A stretch of DNA of 51,056 nucleotides from Sandaracinaceae bacterium (GCA_019637095.1 JAHBWG010000071.1:1-51056), one strand, 5' to 3'. Shown: positions 25,380-34,375, counted from the first letter of the stretch. The notes: a model not told the origin generated them from the sequence alone. Numbers and translations: made by a program.

Positions 25380-27094
25380 CACCGCACCTCGTGGAGCTCG
25401 ACCGGCGCGGCGCGGCCGGGGACGGTCCGCTCGCCCACCGGCGCCGTCTCGAACGCCTCGGAGGAGGCCTCGCTCGCCGCGTCGCGCGTCGCCCGCGTCA
25501 CGAGGATCTGCGAGGGCCGCGCGATCGTCTCGAGGCGGGCCGCGACGTTCACCACGTCGCCGATCGCCGTGTACTCCATGCGCGTCTCGGAGCCGACGTT
25601 GCCGACGACCGCGTCGCCGGTGTTCACGCCGATCGCGAGCTGGATCGTCACGCCGTAGCGGTCCTCGAAGCCCGCGTTCGCGCTCTCGAGGAAGCGCATC
25701 ATGTCCTCTGCCGCGAAGAGCGCGCGCGCCGCGTGATCGGGCTGCTCGGCCGGCGCGCCGAAGAGGGCCATCAGCGAGTCGCCGACGAACTTGTCGACGG
25801 TGCCGCCGTGCCGGAAGACCGCCTCCGTCAGGAGCGTGAAGAGCTCGTTGAGGATCGCGACCACGTCCTCGGGCGCGAGCCGATCCGAGAGCGGCGTGAA
25901 CGCCACCACGTCGGCGAACAGCACGGTGATCGCGCGGCGCTGGCCGCCGAGCTCCATGCTCTGCTCCCGCGCCACGATCGCCTCGACGAGCTCGGCCGGC
26001 AGGTAGCGCCCGAGGTCCGCGCGGATCGCGACGTCCGCGCGCGCTCTCTCCTCGGAGCGCTCGAGCTCGGCCGCGGCGTCGTCGAGCGCCGCGCCGAGCA
26101 CCTCGAGCTCGTCACCGGTCGAGAGCCCCACGCGCCGATCGAACCGCCGCGCGGCGAGGGCCTTGGTGAAGTCGACGAGCACGCCGATCGGCGCGGCGAG
26201 GCGGCGCGCGAGCAAGAGCGCGGCGAGGAGCGCGGCGAGCACCGCGAGCGTCACCGTGGCCGCGACGACGCGCTGCATCTGCGTGAGCGACGCGTACGCG
26301 ACGTCGGCCGGGATCGACGCGACGGCCGCCCAGGGCAGCGCGCGCAGCCCGACGCTCGTGTCGAGCCAGGTGCGACCCGCCTCGTCGCGCTCCTCGCTCC
26401 GCGGCGCGCGCGTCGCCTCGCGCGGTCGGGCCGGGAACGCCTCGAGCCGCTGCGCGGCGTCGGGGTGCGCGAGCGCGCGTCCGTCCTCGCCGACGAGCGC
26501 GAGCACGCCCTCGCGCGAGGCGAGCAGCGCGCTCGAGGCGTCGGTGACGCGCGCCTGGATCGCCGCGAGCGACCACGGCGCCGCGGCGAACCCGGTCACG
26601 CGCTCGTCCGCGCGCACCGGCACCACGAGCAGCACGCGCACGACGCCGCCGTCGCCGAGCTGCGGCGCGCCGCTCGCGCGCCCGGAGGCCTCTGCCCGCG
26701 CGCGCAGGTCCGCGTCGAGCGCGTCCGGGCTCGCGGCGTCGCGCGAGGGGTCCTGCATGCGATCGATTAGCGCGCCGTCCGCGTCGTAGATCGCCACCCC
26801 CTCGAGCGCGGGCTCCGCGTCGAGGATGCGCAGCGCCGCCGCGAGCCGCGCGTCCTCGCTCAGCGCGCCGTCGGCGAGCGTCGCGGCGATGGCGCCGAGC
26901 GCGCCCTCCGCCCGCGCGAGCTCCGCGTCCACTTGCTCGGCGAGCTGCCCGACGAGCGCGAGCTGCAGCGCCTGCGTCGCGCTCTCGACCTCGCGCGCGT
27001 TGATCCCGACGAGCAGCGCGCCGAGCGCGATCAGCGGCACCGCCGACACGACGGCGGCGAGCGAGGCGATCTTGAGGCGGAACGAGGCGCGCAA
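25376..27094 (-). CDS. Membrane-bound class III adenylate/guanylate cyclase
   Basis: A 572-residue receptor cyclase. It has a transmembrane helix (about 10-30), a periplasmic Cache-like sensor (about 35-275), a second helix (about 280-300), a HAMP linker (about 300-350) and a class III catalytic domain (about 385-560). Catalytic features are intact: TVLFADVVAFTPLSDR with a metal Asp, TVDKFVGDSLMALFG with the purine-contact Lys and second metal Asp, and EYTAIGDVVNVAARLE with the Asn/Arg transition-state pair. Lys with Asp favours ATP as substrate. TTG 27094 gives the first helix, but the start is uncertain. Two downstream genes overlap in series. Confidence 0.88.
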   Translation of the reverse strand: MRASFRLKIASLAAVVSAVPLIALGALLVGINAREVESATQALQLALVGQLAEQVDAELARAEGALGAIAATLADGALSEDARLAAALRILDAEPALEGVAIYDADGALIDRMQDPSRDAASPDALDADLRARAEASGRASGAPQLGDGGVVRVLLVVPVRADERVTGFAAAPWSLAAIQARVTDASSALLASREGVLALVGEDGRALAHPDAAQRLEAFPARPREATRAPRSEERDEAGRTWLDTSVGLRALPWAAVASIPADVAYASLTQMQRVVAATVTLAVLAALLAALLLARRLAAPIGVLVDFTKALAARRFDRRVGLSTGDELEVLGAALDDAAAELERSEERARADVAIRADLGRYLPAELVEAIVAREQSMELGGQRRAITVLFADVVAFTPLSDRLAPEDVVAILNELFTLLTEAVFRHGGTVDKFVGDSLMALFGAPAEQPDHAARALFAAEDMMRFLESANAGFEDRYGVTIQLAIGVNTGDAVVGNVGSETRMEYTAIGDVVNVAARLETIARPSQILVTRATRDAASEASSEAFETAPVGERTVPGRAAPVELHEVRW

Positions 27095-27104
27095 CGCGCC
27101 AAGA

Positions 27105-27124
27105 TTCTACGCGTTTCTACGCGT
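27105..27124. repeat. Two tandem 10-bp repeats upstream of the cyclase
   Basis: TTCTACGCGT occurs twice head to tail (27105-27114 and 27115-27124) in the 48-base gap before the cyclase gene. One helical turn per unit puts both on the same DNA face, as in activator or response-regulator sites. Confidence 0.5.
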
Positions 27125-27142
27125 TCGACGGCCGCCTCGCGC

Positions 27143-27607
27143 TCACGCGAGCCCGAAGCCCGCGATCATCCCGCCGACGAGCCCCACCGCGACGAGGGTC
27201 GAGCGGGCGAGGTTCGCGCGGCCCCACTCGTCGACGAGGCGCCCCGCCTCCGCCTCCGCCGGCGCCTCGGCGGCGAAGAACAGCTTGGCGTTGCGCGGGA
27301 AGAAGTACGCGACGGTCAGCGCCTCCGCGAGGACCGCGGCCGCGAGCGCGCCGCCCACCAGGACGTTGCGCGCGAGGGTGCCCCAGCCGAGCGCGAGGGC
27401 GACGAGCAGCACGAGGATCGTCAGCGGCGAGAGCACGCGATAGAAGTGCCCCGCGTTGCGCACCGTCGTGAACGACCGGTACGCGGCCAGGCCGCCCGGC
27501 CGGCGCCAGTTGGGCACGTCGACGACGGCCTCGAACAGGTTCGCCCCCAGGAGCGACGCCTGCAGCACGAGGCCCACCAAGAGCGCGCAGCTCGCGACCA
27601 CGTCCAT
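27143..27607 (-). CDS. Small four-helix membrane protein (DUF1772-like)
   Basis: A 154-residue protein with four hydrophobic helices (about 2-22, 52-72, 76-98 and 130-152) separated by short loops. One loop contains NWRRPGGLAAYRSFTTVRNAG. The layout resembles DUF1772/anthrone-oxygenase-like small membrane proteins, but the match is from general appearance only. ATG 27607 has a GGGAGG site at good spacing. It is divergent from a TetR gene, with two identical palindromes between them, so it is very likely the regulated target. Confidence 0.65.
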   Translation of the reverse strand: MDVVASCALLVGLVLQASLLGANLFEAVVDVPNWRRPGGLAAYRSFTTVRNAGHFYRVLSPLTILVLLVALALGWGTLARNVLVGGALAAAVLAEALTVAYFFPRNAKLFFAAEAPAEAEAGRLVDEWGRANLARSTLVAVGLVGGMIAGFGLA

Positions 27608-27642
27608 CTCAACCTCCCTCGGTGCCCGCCGGCACCCCGCGC

Positions 27643-27694
27643 GTTGACATGGTGTCAACGGAACGATTCTGTACTACGTTGACATGGTGTCAAC
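27643..27694. promoter_or_regulatory. Two identical 17-bp TetR operators between divergent genes
   Basis: GTTGACATGGTGTCAAC, a 7+7 inverted repeat around TGG, occurs at 27643-27659 and again, base for base, at 27678-27694 (35 bp centre to centre). Each contains TTGACA on both strands. On the minus strand, TTGACA (27693-27688) plus CAGAAT (27671-27666) with a 16-base spacer is a plausible promoter for the DUF1772-like gene. The second palindrome covers the TetR start codon. Confidence 0.85.
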
Positions 27695-28310
27695 CGAGAA
27701 CGGTGGTGACGCCCCCGAACAAGCGGGGGCGACGCGCGCAGACGCGACCCGGGCGCTGCTCCTCGCGGCGGCGGCGGAGGCGCTGCGCGAGGGCGACGCG
27801 GGCTTCTCGATGGGCGAGGTGGCGCGCCGCGCGGGCGTGACCCGGCAGGCCGTGTACCTCCACTTCCGGCACCGCGGGGAGCTCCTGGTCGCGGCGATCG
27901 CGGAGATCAACGCCGAGCTCGGGCTCGAGGCGCACCTCCGGGAGGTGATGGAGGCGCCGAGCGGGCCGCAGGCGCTCGATCGGCTCGTCGCGACGCTGGT
28001 GCGCCACGGCGCGCGCACGCGGGCGGTCGCTCGCGCGCTGCGCCGTCACCTCGAGGACGATCCGGAGGCGCGCGCGGCGTGGGCGCGTCGCGGCCCGGGC
28101 CGCGCGGCCGCGGTCCGGCGCGTGACGCGCCGGCTGGGGGCGGAGGGCGCCTTGCGCGACGACCTCGCGCCGGCCGACGCCGCCGGGCTCGTGACCGCGA
28201 TCGTGTCGGCCGACGCGATCGAGGCGCTGGTCGAGGGGCGCGGCTGGTCGCTCGCGCGCACGGCGGAGGCGCTCGGGCGGGCCGTGCGCGCGGCGCTCCT
28301 CGCGCCCTGA
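27684..28310 (+). CDS. TetR family transcriptional regulator
   Basis: A 208-residue protein. The helix-turn-helix is FSMGEVARRAGVTRQAVYLH (about 35-55), followed by a helical C-domain with no recognised ligand class. The ATG at 27684 lies inside the second operator and has no ribosome-binding site, so translation from a leaderless mRNA or from a later codon is possible. A conserved-looking region only begins around residue 20 (TRADATRALLLAAAAEAL). Repressor binding would block both its own gene and the divergent membrane-protein gene. Confidence 0.85.
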   Translation: MVSTENGGDAPEQAGATRADATRALLLAAAAEALREGDAGFSMGEVARRAGVTRQAVYLHFRHRGELLVAAIAEINAELGLEAHLREVMEAPSGPQALDRLVATLVRHGARTRAVARALRRHLEDDPEARAAWARRGPGRAAAVRRVTRRLGAEGALRDDLAPADAAGLVTAIVSADAIEALVEGRGWSLARTAEALGRAVRAALLAP

Positions 28311-28360
28311 AGCCCACGCGGCGCTACCCGCCGGCCCGGCACCGGTGCTATCTCTGGCAG

Positions 28361-29503
28361 ATGCGAGCCCCCTCGATCTTCGCCCTCTCGTGGTGTCTCC
28401 TCGCGAGCGCGTGCGGGACCGCGCCCGCCGCGCCCGACGCGGCGACGCCGGCCCCCGACGCGGGCGTCGACGCCGCCGCCGTGCCGCGAGACGCGGGGAG
28501 CGACGCGGGCACGGACGCCGGACCGCCGGAGCCGGGGGACGCCGCGCGCGGGGCGGCGCTCTACCGGACGTACTGCACGCTCTGCCACGGCGCGGACGGA
28601 CAGGGCTACGCCGCGGACGACGCGCCCGCGCTCAACAGTCAAGACCTCTTGCGGATCGCGAGCGACGAGTTCCTGTACGCGAACGTCTACGACGGGCGCC
28701 CCGGCACGCCGATGAGCGCGTGGGGCGACGCGCACGGCGGCCCGTTCAGCGTGGCGAGCGCGCGCGACGTCGTCGCGTTCCTGCGGAGCTGGGCGACCGA
28801 GCCGTTCGAGGACGTCTCGGCGCTCGCGGCGGACGGCGACGCCGGGCGAGGGGCGCCCCTCTTCGCGGAGCACTGCGCGGAGTGCCACGGCGAGCGCGGG
28901 CAGGGCGTGCGCGCGCCCACCCTCGACAACCCCGTCTTCCAGCGGACCGCGACCGACGGCTTCCTCCTGCGCACGATCGAGCGCGGGCGGCGCGACACGC
29001 CGATGGAGGGCTTCGAGGACCGGCTCACGAGCGCCCAGATCCACGACGTCGTCGCGTTCGTGCGCACGCTCCGCCGCGACCCGATGGAGGAGTGGCCGAT
29101 CGAGGATCCGCCGACGCTCGAGACGCTGGTGCTCCACCCGGGCGGCGAGGCGCCGACGTTCACGCTGCGCGAGGGCCGCTACGTCCCGGCGGCGGAGGTC
29201 GCCGCCGCGCTCGCGGCGGGCCGCCGCATGGTCCTGCTCGACGCGCGCGCGACCTCGGACTGGGTGCTCGGCCACATCCCGGGCGCCGCGCCGTTCCCGT
29301 TCTTCTCCGTGGACGAGCTCGCCGGCACGCTGCCGAACGACGGCACGTTCATCATCGCGTACTGCGCCTGCCCGCACGCCGCGTCGGGGCGCGTCGTGGA
29401 CGACCTGCGCGCGCGCGGCTTCGCGAGCACCGCGATCCTCGACGAGGGGATCGTGCACTGGCGCGAGGCTGGCTACCCGATGGCGCGCGGCCGCCTCCCT
29501 TGA
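28361..29503 (+). CDS. Diheme cytochrome c-rhodanese fusion lipoprotein
   Basis: A 380-residue exported protein. The signal peptide ends in a lipobox LASAC, followed by an Asp/Ala/Pro-rich tether (about 20-60). Two class I cytochrome c domains follow with heme sites CTLCH (72-76) and CAECH (172-176). The C-terminal part (about 280-375) is a rhodanese domain (LLDARATSDWVLGHIPGA) with Cys at 335 and 337 (YCACPHAAS) where the sulfur-carrying Cys is expected. It may move electrons to or from sulfane sulfur at the outer face of the membrane. Each domain is certain; the joint role is inferred. Confidence 0.88.
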   Translation: MRAPSIFALSWCLLASACGTAPAAPDAATPAPDAGVDAAAVPRDAGSDAGTDAGPPEPGDAARGAALYRTYCTLCHGADGQGYAADDAPALNSQDLLRIASDEFLYANVYDGRPGTPMSAWGDAHGGPFSVASARDVVAFLRSWATEPFEDVSALAADGDAGRGAPLFAEHCAECHGERGQGVRAPTLDNPVFQRTATDGFLLRTIERGRRDTPMEGFEDRLTSAQIHDVVAFVRTLRRDPMEEWPIEDPPTLETLVLHPGGEAPTFTLREGRYVPAAEVAAALAAGRRMVLLDARATSDWVLGHIPGAAPFPFFSVDELAGTLPNDGTFIIAYCACPHAASGRVVDDLRARGFASTAILDEGIVHWREAGYPMARGRLP

Positions 29504-29514
29504 CCCGGCGGCGC

Positions 29515-30528
29515 TCACGCGAGCGCGCGGCGCAGCGCGTGGGCGGCGCGGGCGACCGCCTCGCGGCTCACGGGCAAGAGCTCCCCCGACGAGAAGAACC
29601 CGTGGAACGTGGTGGGGTAGCGCGCGAGCTCGACCGGCACGCCCTCCGCCTCGAGGCGCGCGGCGTAGGCGACGCCCTCGTCGCGCAGCGGATCGAAGCC
29701 GGCGATCACGACGTGCGCCGGCGGGTGCCCGGCGAGGCTCGGCGCGAGCAGCGGCGAGACGTCGGGCTCCGCGCGCCGCGCCGGGTCCGGCACGTAGTGA
29801 TCGATGAACCAGCGCATGCCGTCGCGAGTGAGCAAGAAGCCCTCCGCGAAGGTCGCGTACGACGGCGCCTCGCGCGTGACGTCGGTGACCGGGTAGACGA
29901 GCAGCGCGAAGCGCGGCGCGGGGCCGCCCGTCCGCGCCATGCGCTGCGAGACGACGGCGGCGAGGTTGCCGCCGGCGCTGTCGCCGCCGATCGCGAGGCG
30001 CGCCGGGTCGACGCCGAGCGCCGCCGCGTTCGCGGCGAGGTGGCGCCACGCCGCCTCCGCGTCGTCGGCGGCCGCGGGGTAGCGGTGCTCGGGCGCGAGC
30101 CGGTAGTCGACCGAGACGACGACGACGCCCGCGTCGCGCGCGAGGCACGAGCAGACGTGGTCGTGGTCGTCGAGCGTGCCGAGCACCCAGCCGCCGCCGT
30201 GCAGCCAGAGCAGCGCGCCCGGCGCGCCGCCTGGGCCCTCGGGGTGGTAGGCGCGCAGCGCGAGCCGGCCGGCCGGCGTGGGGATCCTCAGCTCGTCCAC
30301 CCGCGGCACGACCATCGGCAGCCCGCCGCGGCGCAGCTTGGCGAGCCGCGCGCGCGCGTGGGCTGGCGTGAGCGTCTCGAGCGGCGGGCGCATGCCGCGC
30401 ACCACGAGCGCGTTCACGAGCTGGCTCGGACCGTCCATGCGCTGTCCGTCGCGCTCGATCGCGCCGCCCGTCAAGGCGTGTTGCCATCGTTCCGGGAGTC
30501 GGGTGGCCGCCTGGACCGCGCGCAGCAT
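29515..30528 (-). CDS. Alpha/beta hydrolase, HSL-type esterase/lipase
   Basis: A 337-residue carboxylesterase of the hormone-sensitive-lipase family. LLWLHGGGWVLGTLDDHD holds the HGGG oxyanion motif, YRLAPEHRYPAAADDAEAAW is the classic following block, GGDSAGGNLA holds the nucleophile Ser, GFDPLRDEG the Asp and FHGF the His. It hydrolyses short-chain esters in the cytoplasm, as no signal peptide is seen. ATG 30528 begins a plausible cap helix region. It converges on the cytochrome-rhodanese gene. Confidence 0.88.
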   Translation of the reverse strand: MLRAVQAATRLPERWQHALTGGAIERDGQRMDGPSQLVNALVVRGMRPPLETLTPAHARARLAKLRRGGLPMVVPRVDELRIPTPAGRLALRAYHPEGPGGAPGALLWLHGGGWVLGTLDDHDHVCSCLARDAGVVVVSVDYRLAPEHRYPAAADDAEAAWRHLAANAAALGVDPARLAIGGDSAGGNLAAVVSQRMARTGGPAPRFALLVYPVTDVTREAPSYATFAEGFLLTRDGMRWFIDHYVPDPARRAEPDVSPLLAPSLAGHPPAHVVIAGFDPLRDEGVAYAARLEAEGVPVELARYPTTFHGFFSSGELLPVSREAVARAAHALRRALA

Positions 30529-30553
30529 CGCGCGAGGGTAGACCGCCCCGTCG

Positions 30554-31105
30554 TCAGTACGCCACCCGCAGGTCGAGCGCGTCGCCGGTCACCCGCTCGA
30601 CCGTCACGGCGGCCTCGACGCCCGCGCAGAGCCGCACGAGCGCGCGCACGCTGTGCTCGGTCAGCTCCTCGTAGACGGGGTCCGCGAAGTACGGGAACGC
30701 CTGGTAGCGCAGCAGCGTGTCGCGCCGGCCGTGCTCGACCGTCACGAACCCCGGCCCGCGCCGGATGCTCTTCCACATGTCGGGCACCCGCGAGAGCACG
30801 AAGCGGGCGGGCGCGATCTGCACGAACGCGCCGAAGAAGCGCCCCATCCCGCGCTCCGTCGCGCCCTCGAGCAGCTCGCCGAAGCGCACGCGGTGGCCGC
30901 CCGCGAGCGTCCAGCGGAGCGAGCGCAGGCACGACTGCAGGGCGGTCTCCGGGTACCACGCGTTCCCGGTGGCGTCGCGCACGGTGGCCCGGTGTGCGGC
31001 GGGGAGCGCGTCGAGTAGCACCTCGAGGCCGTGCGGACCGAACCGGGCGGCGACCTCCTCCCGGGCCGCGATGAACCACGCCCCCCGCACCTCGTGATCC
31101 TCCAC
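30554..31105 (-). CDS. DUF2378-like myxobacterial protein
   Basis: A 183-residue soluble protein. The opening VRGAWFIAAREEVAARFGP, central YPETALQSCLRSLRW and late FPYFADPVYEELTEHSVRAL fit the approximately 180-residue TIGR02265/DUF2378 family that is expanded in myxobacteria. This is a resemblance of layout, not a confirmed match. No function is established. It lies 25 bases upstream of the esterase gene on the same strand and is divergent from the hydrogenase operon. Confidence 0.6.
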   Translation of the reverse strand: MEDHEVRGAWFIAAREEVAARFGPHGLEVLLDALPAAHRATVRDATGNAWYPETALQSCLRSLRWTLAGGHRVRFGELLEGATERGMGRFFGAFVQIAPARFVLSRVPDMWKSIRRGPGFVTVEHGRRDTLLRYQAFPYFADPVYEELTEHSVRALVRLCAGVEAAVTVERVTGDALDLRVAY

Positions 31106-31179
31106 GCCCCGTCAGCCTACCTCGAAACCGGCGCGCGCGCGTCACTGGACCGCTCTCGATTCGGGGCTAAGTCTGGGCC

Positions 31180-31647
31180 ATGGGGACGCCGGCGAGCGCC
31201 GACCTGATCGGGGACATCCTGCTCTTCGCGGGGCTGACGCCGCCGATGCGCGCGAAGCTCGCCGCCATCGCGGCGGTCGAGCCGCTGCCCGCGGGCGCGA
31301 CGATCTTCGAGGAGGGCGATCCCGCGGGCGACCTCTACGTCGTGCTCGACGGCCGCATCACGCTGTCCGTGCGCATCCCCGGCGAGCCGGAGCGGAGCAT
31401 CCTGAGCCTGCGCGAGGGCGAGCTGCTCGGCTGGAGCGCGCTGCTCGGTCGCAAGCGCGTCGCCACGGCGCGCGTCGTCCTGCCGAGCCAGGTGCTGCGC
31501 CTGCGGCGCTCGGAGCTGCTCGAGCTCTGCGAGATGGACCACGACATCGGCTACGTGATCATGCGCCAGGCCTTCGAGGAGATGGCGGACCGGCTGCTCG
31601 CGACGCGCCTGCAGCTCCTCGACGTGTTCGGACCGCGGAAGCGCTGA
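31180..31647 (+). CDS. Cyclic-nucleotide-binding domain protein without DNA-binding domain
   Basis: A 155-residue protein made almost entirely of one cNMP-binding beta-roll (about 12-130). It includes IFEEGDPAGDLYVVLDGRI and LREGELLGWSALLGRKRVATARV at the phosphate-binding cassette. There is no CRP-type helix-turn-helix, so it should act on a partner protein. It begins the hydrogenase-like operon, with its stop one base before the HydBG start. Small cNMP proteins often precede group 3b hydrogenase genes, which supports the context. Confidence 0.82.
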   Translation: MGTPASADLIGDILLFAGLTPPMRAKLAAIAAVEPLPAGATIFEEGDPAGDLYVVLDGRITLSVRIPGEPERSILSLREGELLGWSALLGRKRVATARVVLPSQVLRLRRSELLELCEMDHDIGYVIMRQAFEEMADRLLATRLQLLDVFGPRKR

Positions 31648-31648
31648 C

Positions 31649-33592
31649 GTGCAGTTCCTCGAACGCGCCGCGCTCGACGCGCTGTTCGACGCCCTGCGCG
31701 CCGAGGGCCGCGCGGTCCTCGGCCCGACCGTGGTCGACGGCGCGATCCGCCTCGCCCCGATCGACGGCGCGCAGGACCTGCCCGCCGGCTGGACCGACGC
31801 GCAGGGCCCGGGCCACTACCGCCTGCGCCGCGGCGGCGACGCGACGTTCGACGGCTACGTCGTCGGCCCCGACTCGCTCAAGCAAGTCTTCTTCCCTTCG
31901 AAGGAGACGCTCTACCGCGCCGAGCGCCGCGCCGACGGCAAGCTCGGCTTCTCGCCGGTGCTGCCCGATCCCGGCGCGAGCGCGGTCCTCGGCGTGCGCG
32001 CGTGCGACCTCGCCGCGGCGCGCATCCAACGCGCGGCGCTCGAGGGCGGCCCGTACGCCGAGCCGCGCCACCGCGCGCGCCGCGAGGCGGCGCTGATCGT
32101 CGCCGTGAACTGCACGCGCCCCGGCGCGCTGTGCTTCTGCGCCTCGACCGAGACGGGACCCCGCGTGACCGAGGGGGCGGACCTCGTGCTGACCGAGCGC
32201 CCCGATGGCTTCCTCGTCGAGGCGCCGACGCAGGCCGGTCGCGCGGTGCTCGCGCGGCTCGACACCCGCCCCGCCGCCGCCGACGAGGTCGCGTGGGTCG
32301 ACGACGCGATGCGCGAGGCCGCGGCGAACATGGGCCGCGAGGTCGACCTCGACGGACTGCCCGAGCAGCTCTTCGGCCGGCTCGATCACGCGCGCTGGAA
32401 GATCGTCGCGGAGCGCTGCCTCGCGTGCGGCAACTGCACGAGCGTCTGCCCGACGTGCTTCTGCTCGACGAGCGAGCACCCGTCCTCGATCGACGGCGAC
32501 GAGGCGAGCCGCGTGCGCCTCTGGGACTCGTGCTTCACCGAGGAGCACGCGTACATCCACGGCGGCGGCTTCCGCCCGCGCACCGAGGACCGCTACCGCC
32601 AGTGGCTCACCCACAAGGTCGGCGCGTGGGTCGCGCAGTTCGGCACCTCGGGCTGCGTCGGCTGCGGCCGCTGCATCGCGTGGTGCCCGGTCGGGATCGA
32701 TCTCACCGAGGAGATCGCCGCGCTGCGCCAGGGGGAGGGGATCGCGGCGCTGCCGGCGCCGCCCGCGCACGCGTGCGCCACCGACGAAGACCTCGTCCCC
32801 CGCGCGGCCACCGTGACGCGCGTCGAGCGCGAGAGCGACGACGTCGTCACGCTGCACGTCGCGGTCGATGAAGGATTGCAAGGCGTCTTGCCTGGCCGCT
32901 TCTGTCAGGTCTCCTTGCCCGGGATCGGCGAGGTCCCGATCTCGATCTCGGGCGGCGACGGCGCGCTCCTCGAGCACACGATCCGCGCGGTCGGCCGCGC
33001 CACCGACGCGCTGTGCGCGCTCTCGCCGGGCGACGCGGTGGGGATCCGCGGGCCCTACGGGCGCGCCTGGCCGCTCGAAGCGCTCGCCGGCCGCCCCGTC
33101 GTCGTCGTCGCCGGCGGCATCGGCCTCGCCCCGCTCCGCGGCGCGCTGCGCAGCATGATCGCGCGCCCCGACGAGTTCCCCGAGGTGCACCTCTGCTACG
33201 GCGCGCGCAGCCCCGCCGACGTGCTCTACGCGAAGGAGCTGCTCGGCTGGATGGAGGTCCCGACGATGCACCTCCACCTCACCGTCGACCACGCGAGCCC
33301 CGCGTGGCTCGGCCACGTCGGCGTCGTCACGCGCCTGCTCGACGCGCGCAGCGTCCCGGCGGGCGCGTCCGCGATGATCTGCGGCCCCGAGATCATGATG
33401 CGCTTCACCGTCGAGCGGCTCGCCCAGCTCGGCGTGCCCGACGAGCGCACCTGGGTGACGATGGAGCGCAACATGCAGTGCGCCACCGGCTTCTGCGGCC
33501 GCTGCCAGTACGGGCCCTACTTCGTCTGCAAGGACGGCCCGGTGTTCTCGTTCGACCAGATCCGCTTCCTGTTCGGCGAGGAGGGGTACTGA
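31649..33592 (+). CDS. Fused HydB-HydG: Fe-S and FAD/NAD(P)-binding subunits of group 3b [NiFe] (sulf)hydrogenase
   Basis: A 647-residue protein joining two subunits normally encoded separately. Residues of about 1-370 match the beta subunit, with two [4Fe-4S] sets: C257, C260, C263, C267 and C336, C339, C342, C346. Residues of about 380-647 match the gamma subunit: an FAD-binding barrel ([10 protein letters not shown]), an NAD(P) domain ([17 protein letters not shown]) and a C-terminal CX4CX2CX7C [2Fe-2S] site (C611-C627). It would pass electrons between NAD(P)H and the small subunit. GTG 31649 directly follows the cNMP gene. Confidence 0.88.
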   Translation: MQFLERAALDALFDALRAEGRAVLGPTVVDGAIRLAPIDGAQDLPAGWTDAQGPGHYRLRRGGDATFDGYVVGPDSLKQVFFPSKETLYRAERRADGKLGFSPVLPDPGASAVLGVRACDLAAARIQRAALEGGPYAEPRHRARREAALIVAVNCTRPGALCFCASTETGPRVTEGADLVLTERPDGFLVEAPTQAGRAVLARLDTRPAAADEVAWVDDAMREAAANMGREVDLDGLPEQLFGRLDHARWKIVAERCLACGNCTSVCPTCFCSTSEHPSSIDGDEASRVRLWDSCFTEEHAYIHGGGFRPRTEDRYRQWLTHKVGAWVAQFGTSGCVGCGRCIAWCPVGIDLTEEIAALRQGEGIAALPAPPAHACATDEDLVPRAATVTRVERESDDVVTLHVAVDEGLQGVLPGRFCQVSLPGIGEVPISISGGDGALLEHTIRAVGRATDALCALSPGDAVGIRGPYGRAWPLEALAGRPVVVVAGGIGLAPLRGALRSMIARPDEFPEVHLCYGARSPADVLYAKELLGWMEVPTMHLHLTVDHASPAWLGHVGVVTRLLDARSVPAGASAMICGPEIMMRFTVERLAQLGVPDERTWVTMERNMQCATGFCGRCQYGPYFVCKDGPVFSFDQIRFLFGEEGY

Positions 33593-33595
33593 GCC

Positions 33596-34375
33596 ATGTC
33601 CGCGCGCCCTCGCCTCGGGATCTTCAAGATGGCCTCGTGCGACGGCTGCCAGCTCCAGCTCGTCGGCTGCGAGGACGAGCTGCTCGCGGTCGCGGGCGCG
33701 CTCGACATCGCGTTCTTCGCGGTCGCGACGAGCAAGAAGGACGACGGCGGCCGCTACGACCTCGCGCTCGTCGAGGGCTCGGTCTCGAACGAGGAGCAGC
33801 TCGCGCACCTCCTCGACATCCGCGCGCGCAGCGACTTCCTCGTCACGATCGGCGCGTGCGCGACCTCGGGCGGCATCCAGGCGCTGCGCAACTGGCGCGA
33901 CGTCGACGAGATGATCCGCGTCGTCTACGCCACGCCGTCGTACATCGACACGCTCGCCACCTCGACGCCGATCGCCGACCACGTGCCCGTCGACTTCGAG
34001 CTGCGCGGCTGCCCGATCGACAAGGGGCAGCTCGTCGAGCTGATCACCGCGTTCCTCGTCGGCCGGCGGCCTGCGATCCGCGACGAGAGCGTCTGCATGG
34101 AGTGCAAGCGCGCGGGCGCGACGTGCGTCCTCGTCGCCAAGGGCGATCCGTGCCTCGGGCCGATCACGCACGCCGGCTGCGGCGCGATCTGCCCGCGCTT
34201 CGGGCGCGGCTGCTACGGCTGCTTCGGCCCCAAGGAGCGCGCCGCGGCGAGCGCGCTCGCGGCGCACCTCGCCTCGGGCGGCGTCCCCGCCGAGGCGCTC
34301 GTGCGCAAGCTGCGCGGCTTCACCGCGTGGGCCCCCGCGTTCCGCGACGCCAGCGACGCCCTCGACGAGGGTTGA
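33596..34375 (+). CDS. [NiFe] hydrogenase small (delta) subunit, group 3b
   Basis: A 259-residue small subunit of cytoplasmic type, without a Tat signal. The proximal cluster motif CDGCQLQL (C15, C18), GACATSGG and RGCPIDKG are present. The C-terminal Cys-rich block (CMECKRAGATC through GRGCYGCFGP) should hold two further clusters. All ligands look intact. ATG 33596 follows the HydBG stop by three bases. The large, NiFe-bearing subunit normally follows this gene, but after a 146-base spacer the only genes present are an opposite-strand toxin-antitoxin pair. No maturation genes are in the window. Confidence 0.9.
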   Translation: MSARPRLGIFKMASCDGCQLQLVGCEDELLAVAGALDIAFFAVATSKKDDGGRYDLALVEGSVSNEEQLAHLLDIRARSDFLVTIGACATSGGIQALRNWRDVDEMIRVVYATPSYIDTLATSTPIADHVPVDFELRGCPIDKGQLVELITAFLVGRRPAIRDESVCMECKRAGATCVLVAKGDPCLGPITHAGCGAICPRFGRGCYGCFGPKERAAASALAAHLASGGVPAEALVRKLRGFTAWAPAFRDASDALDEG

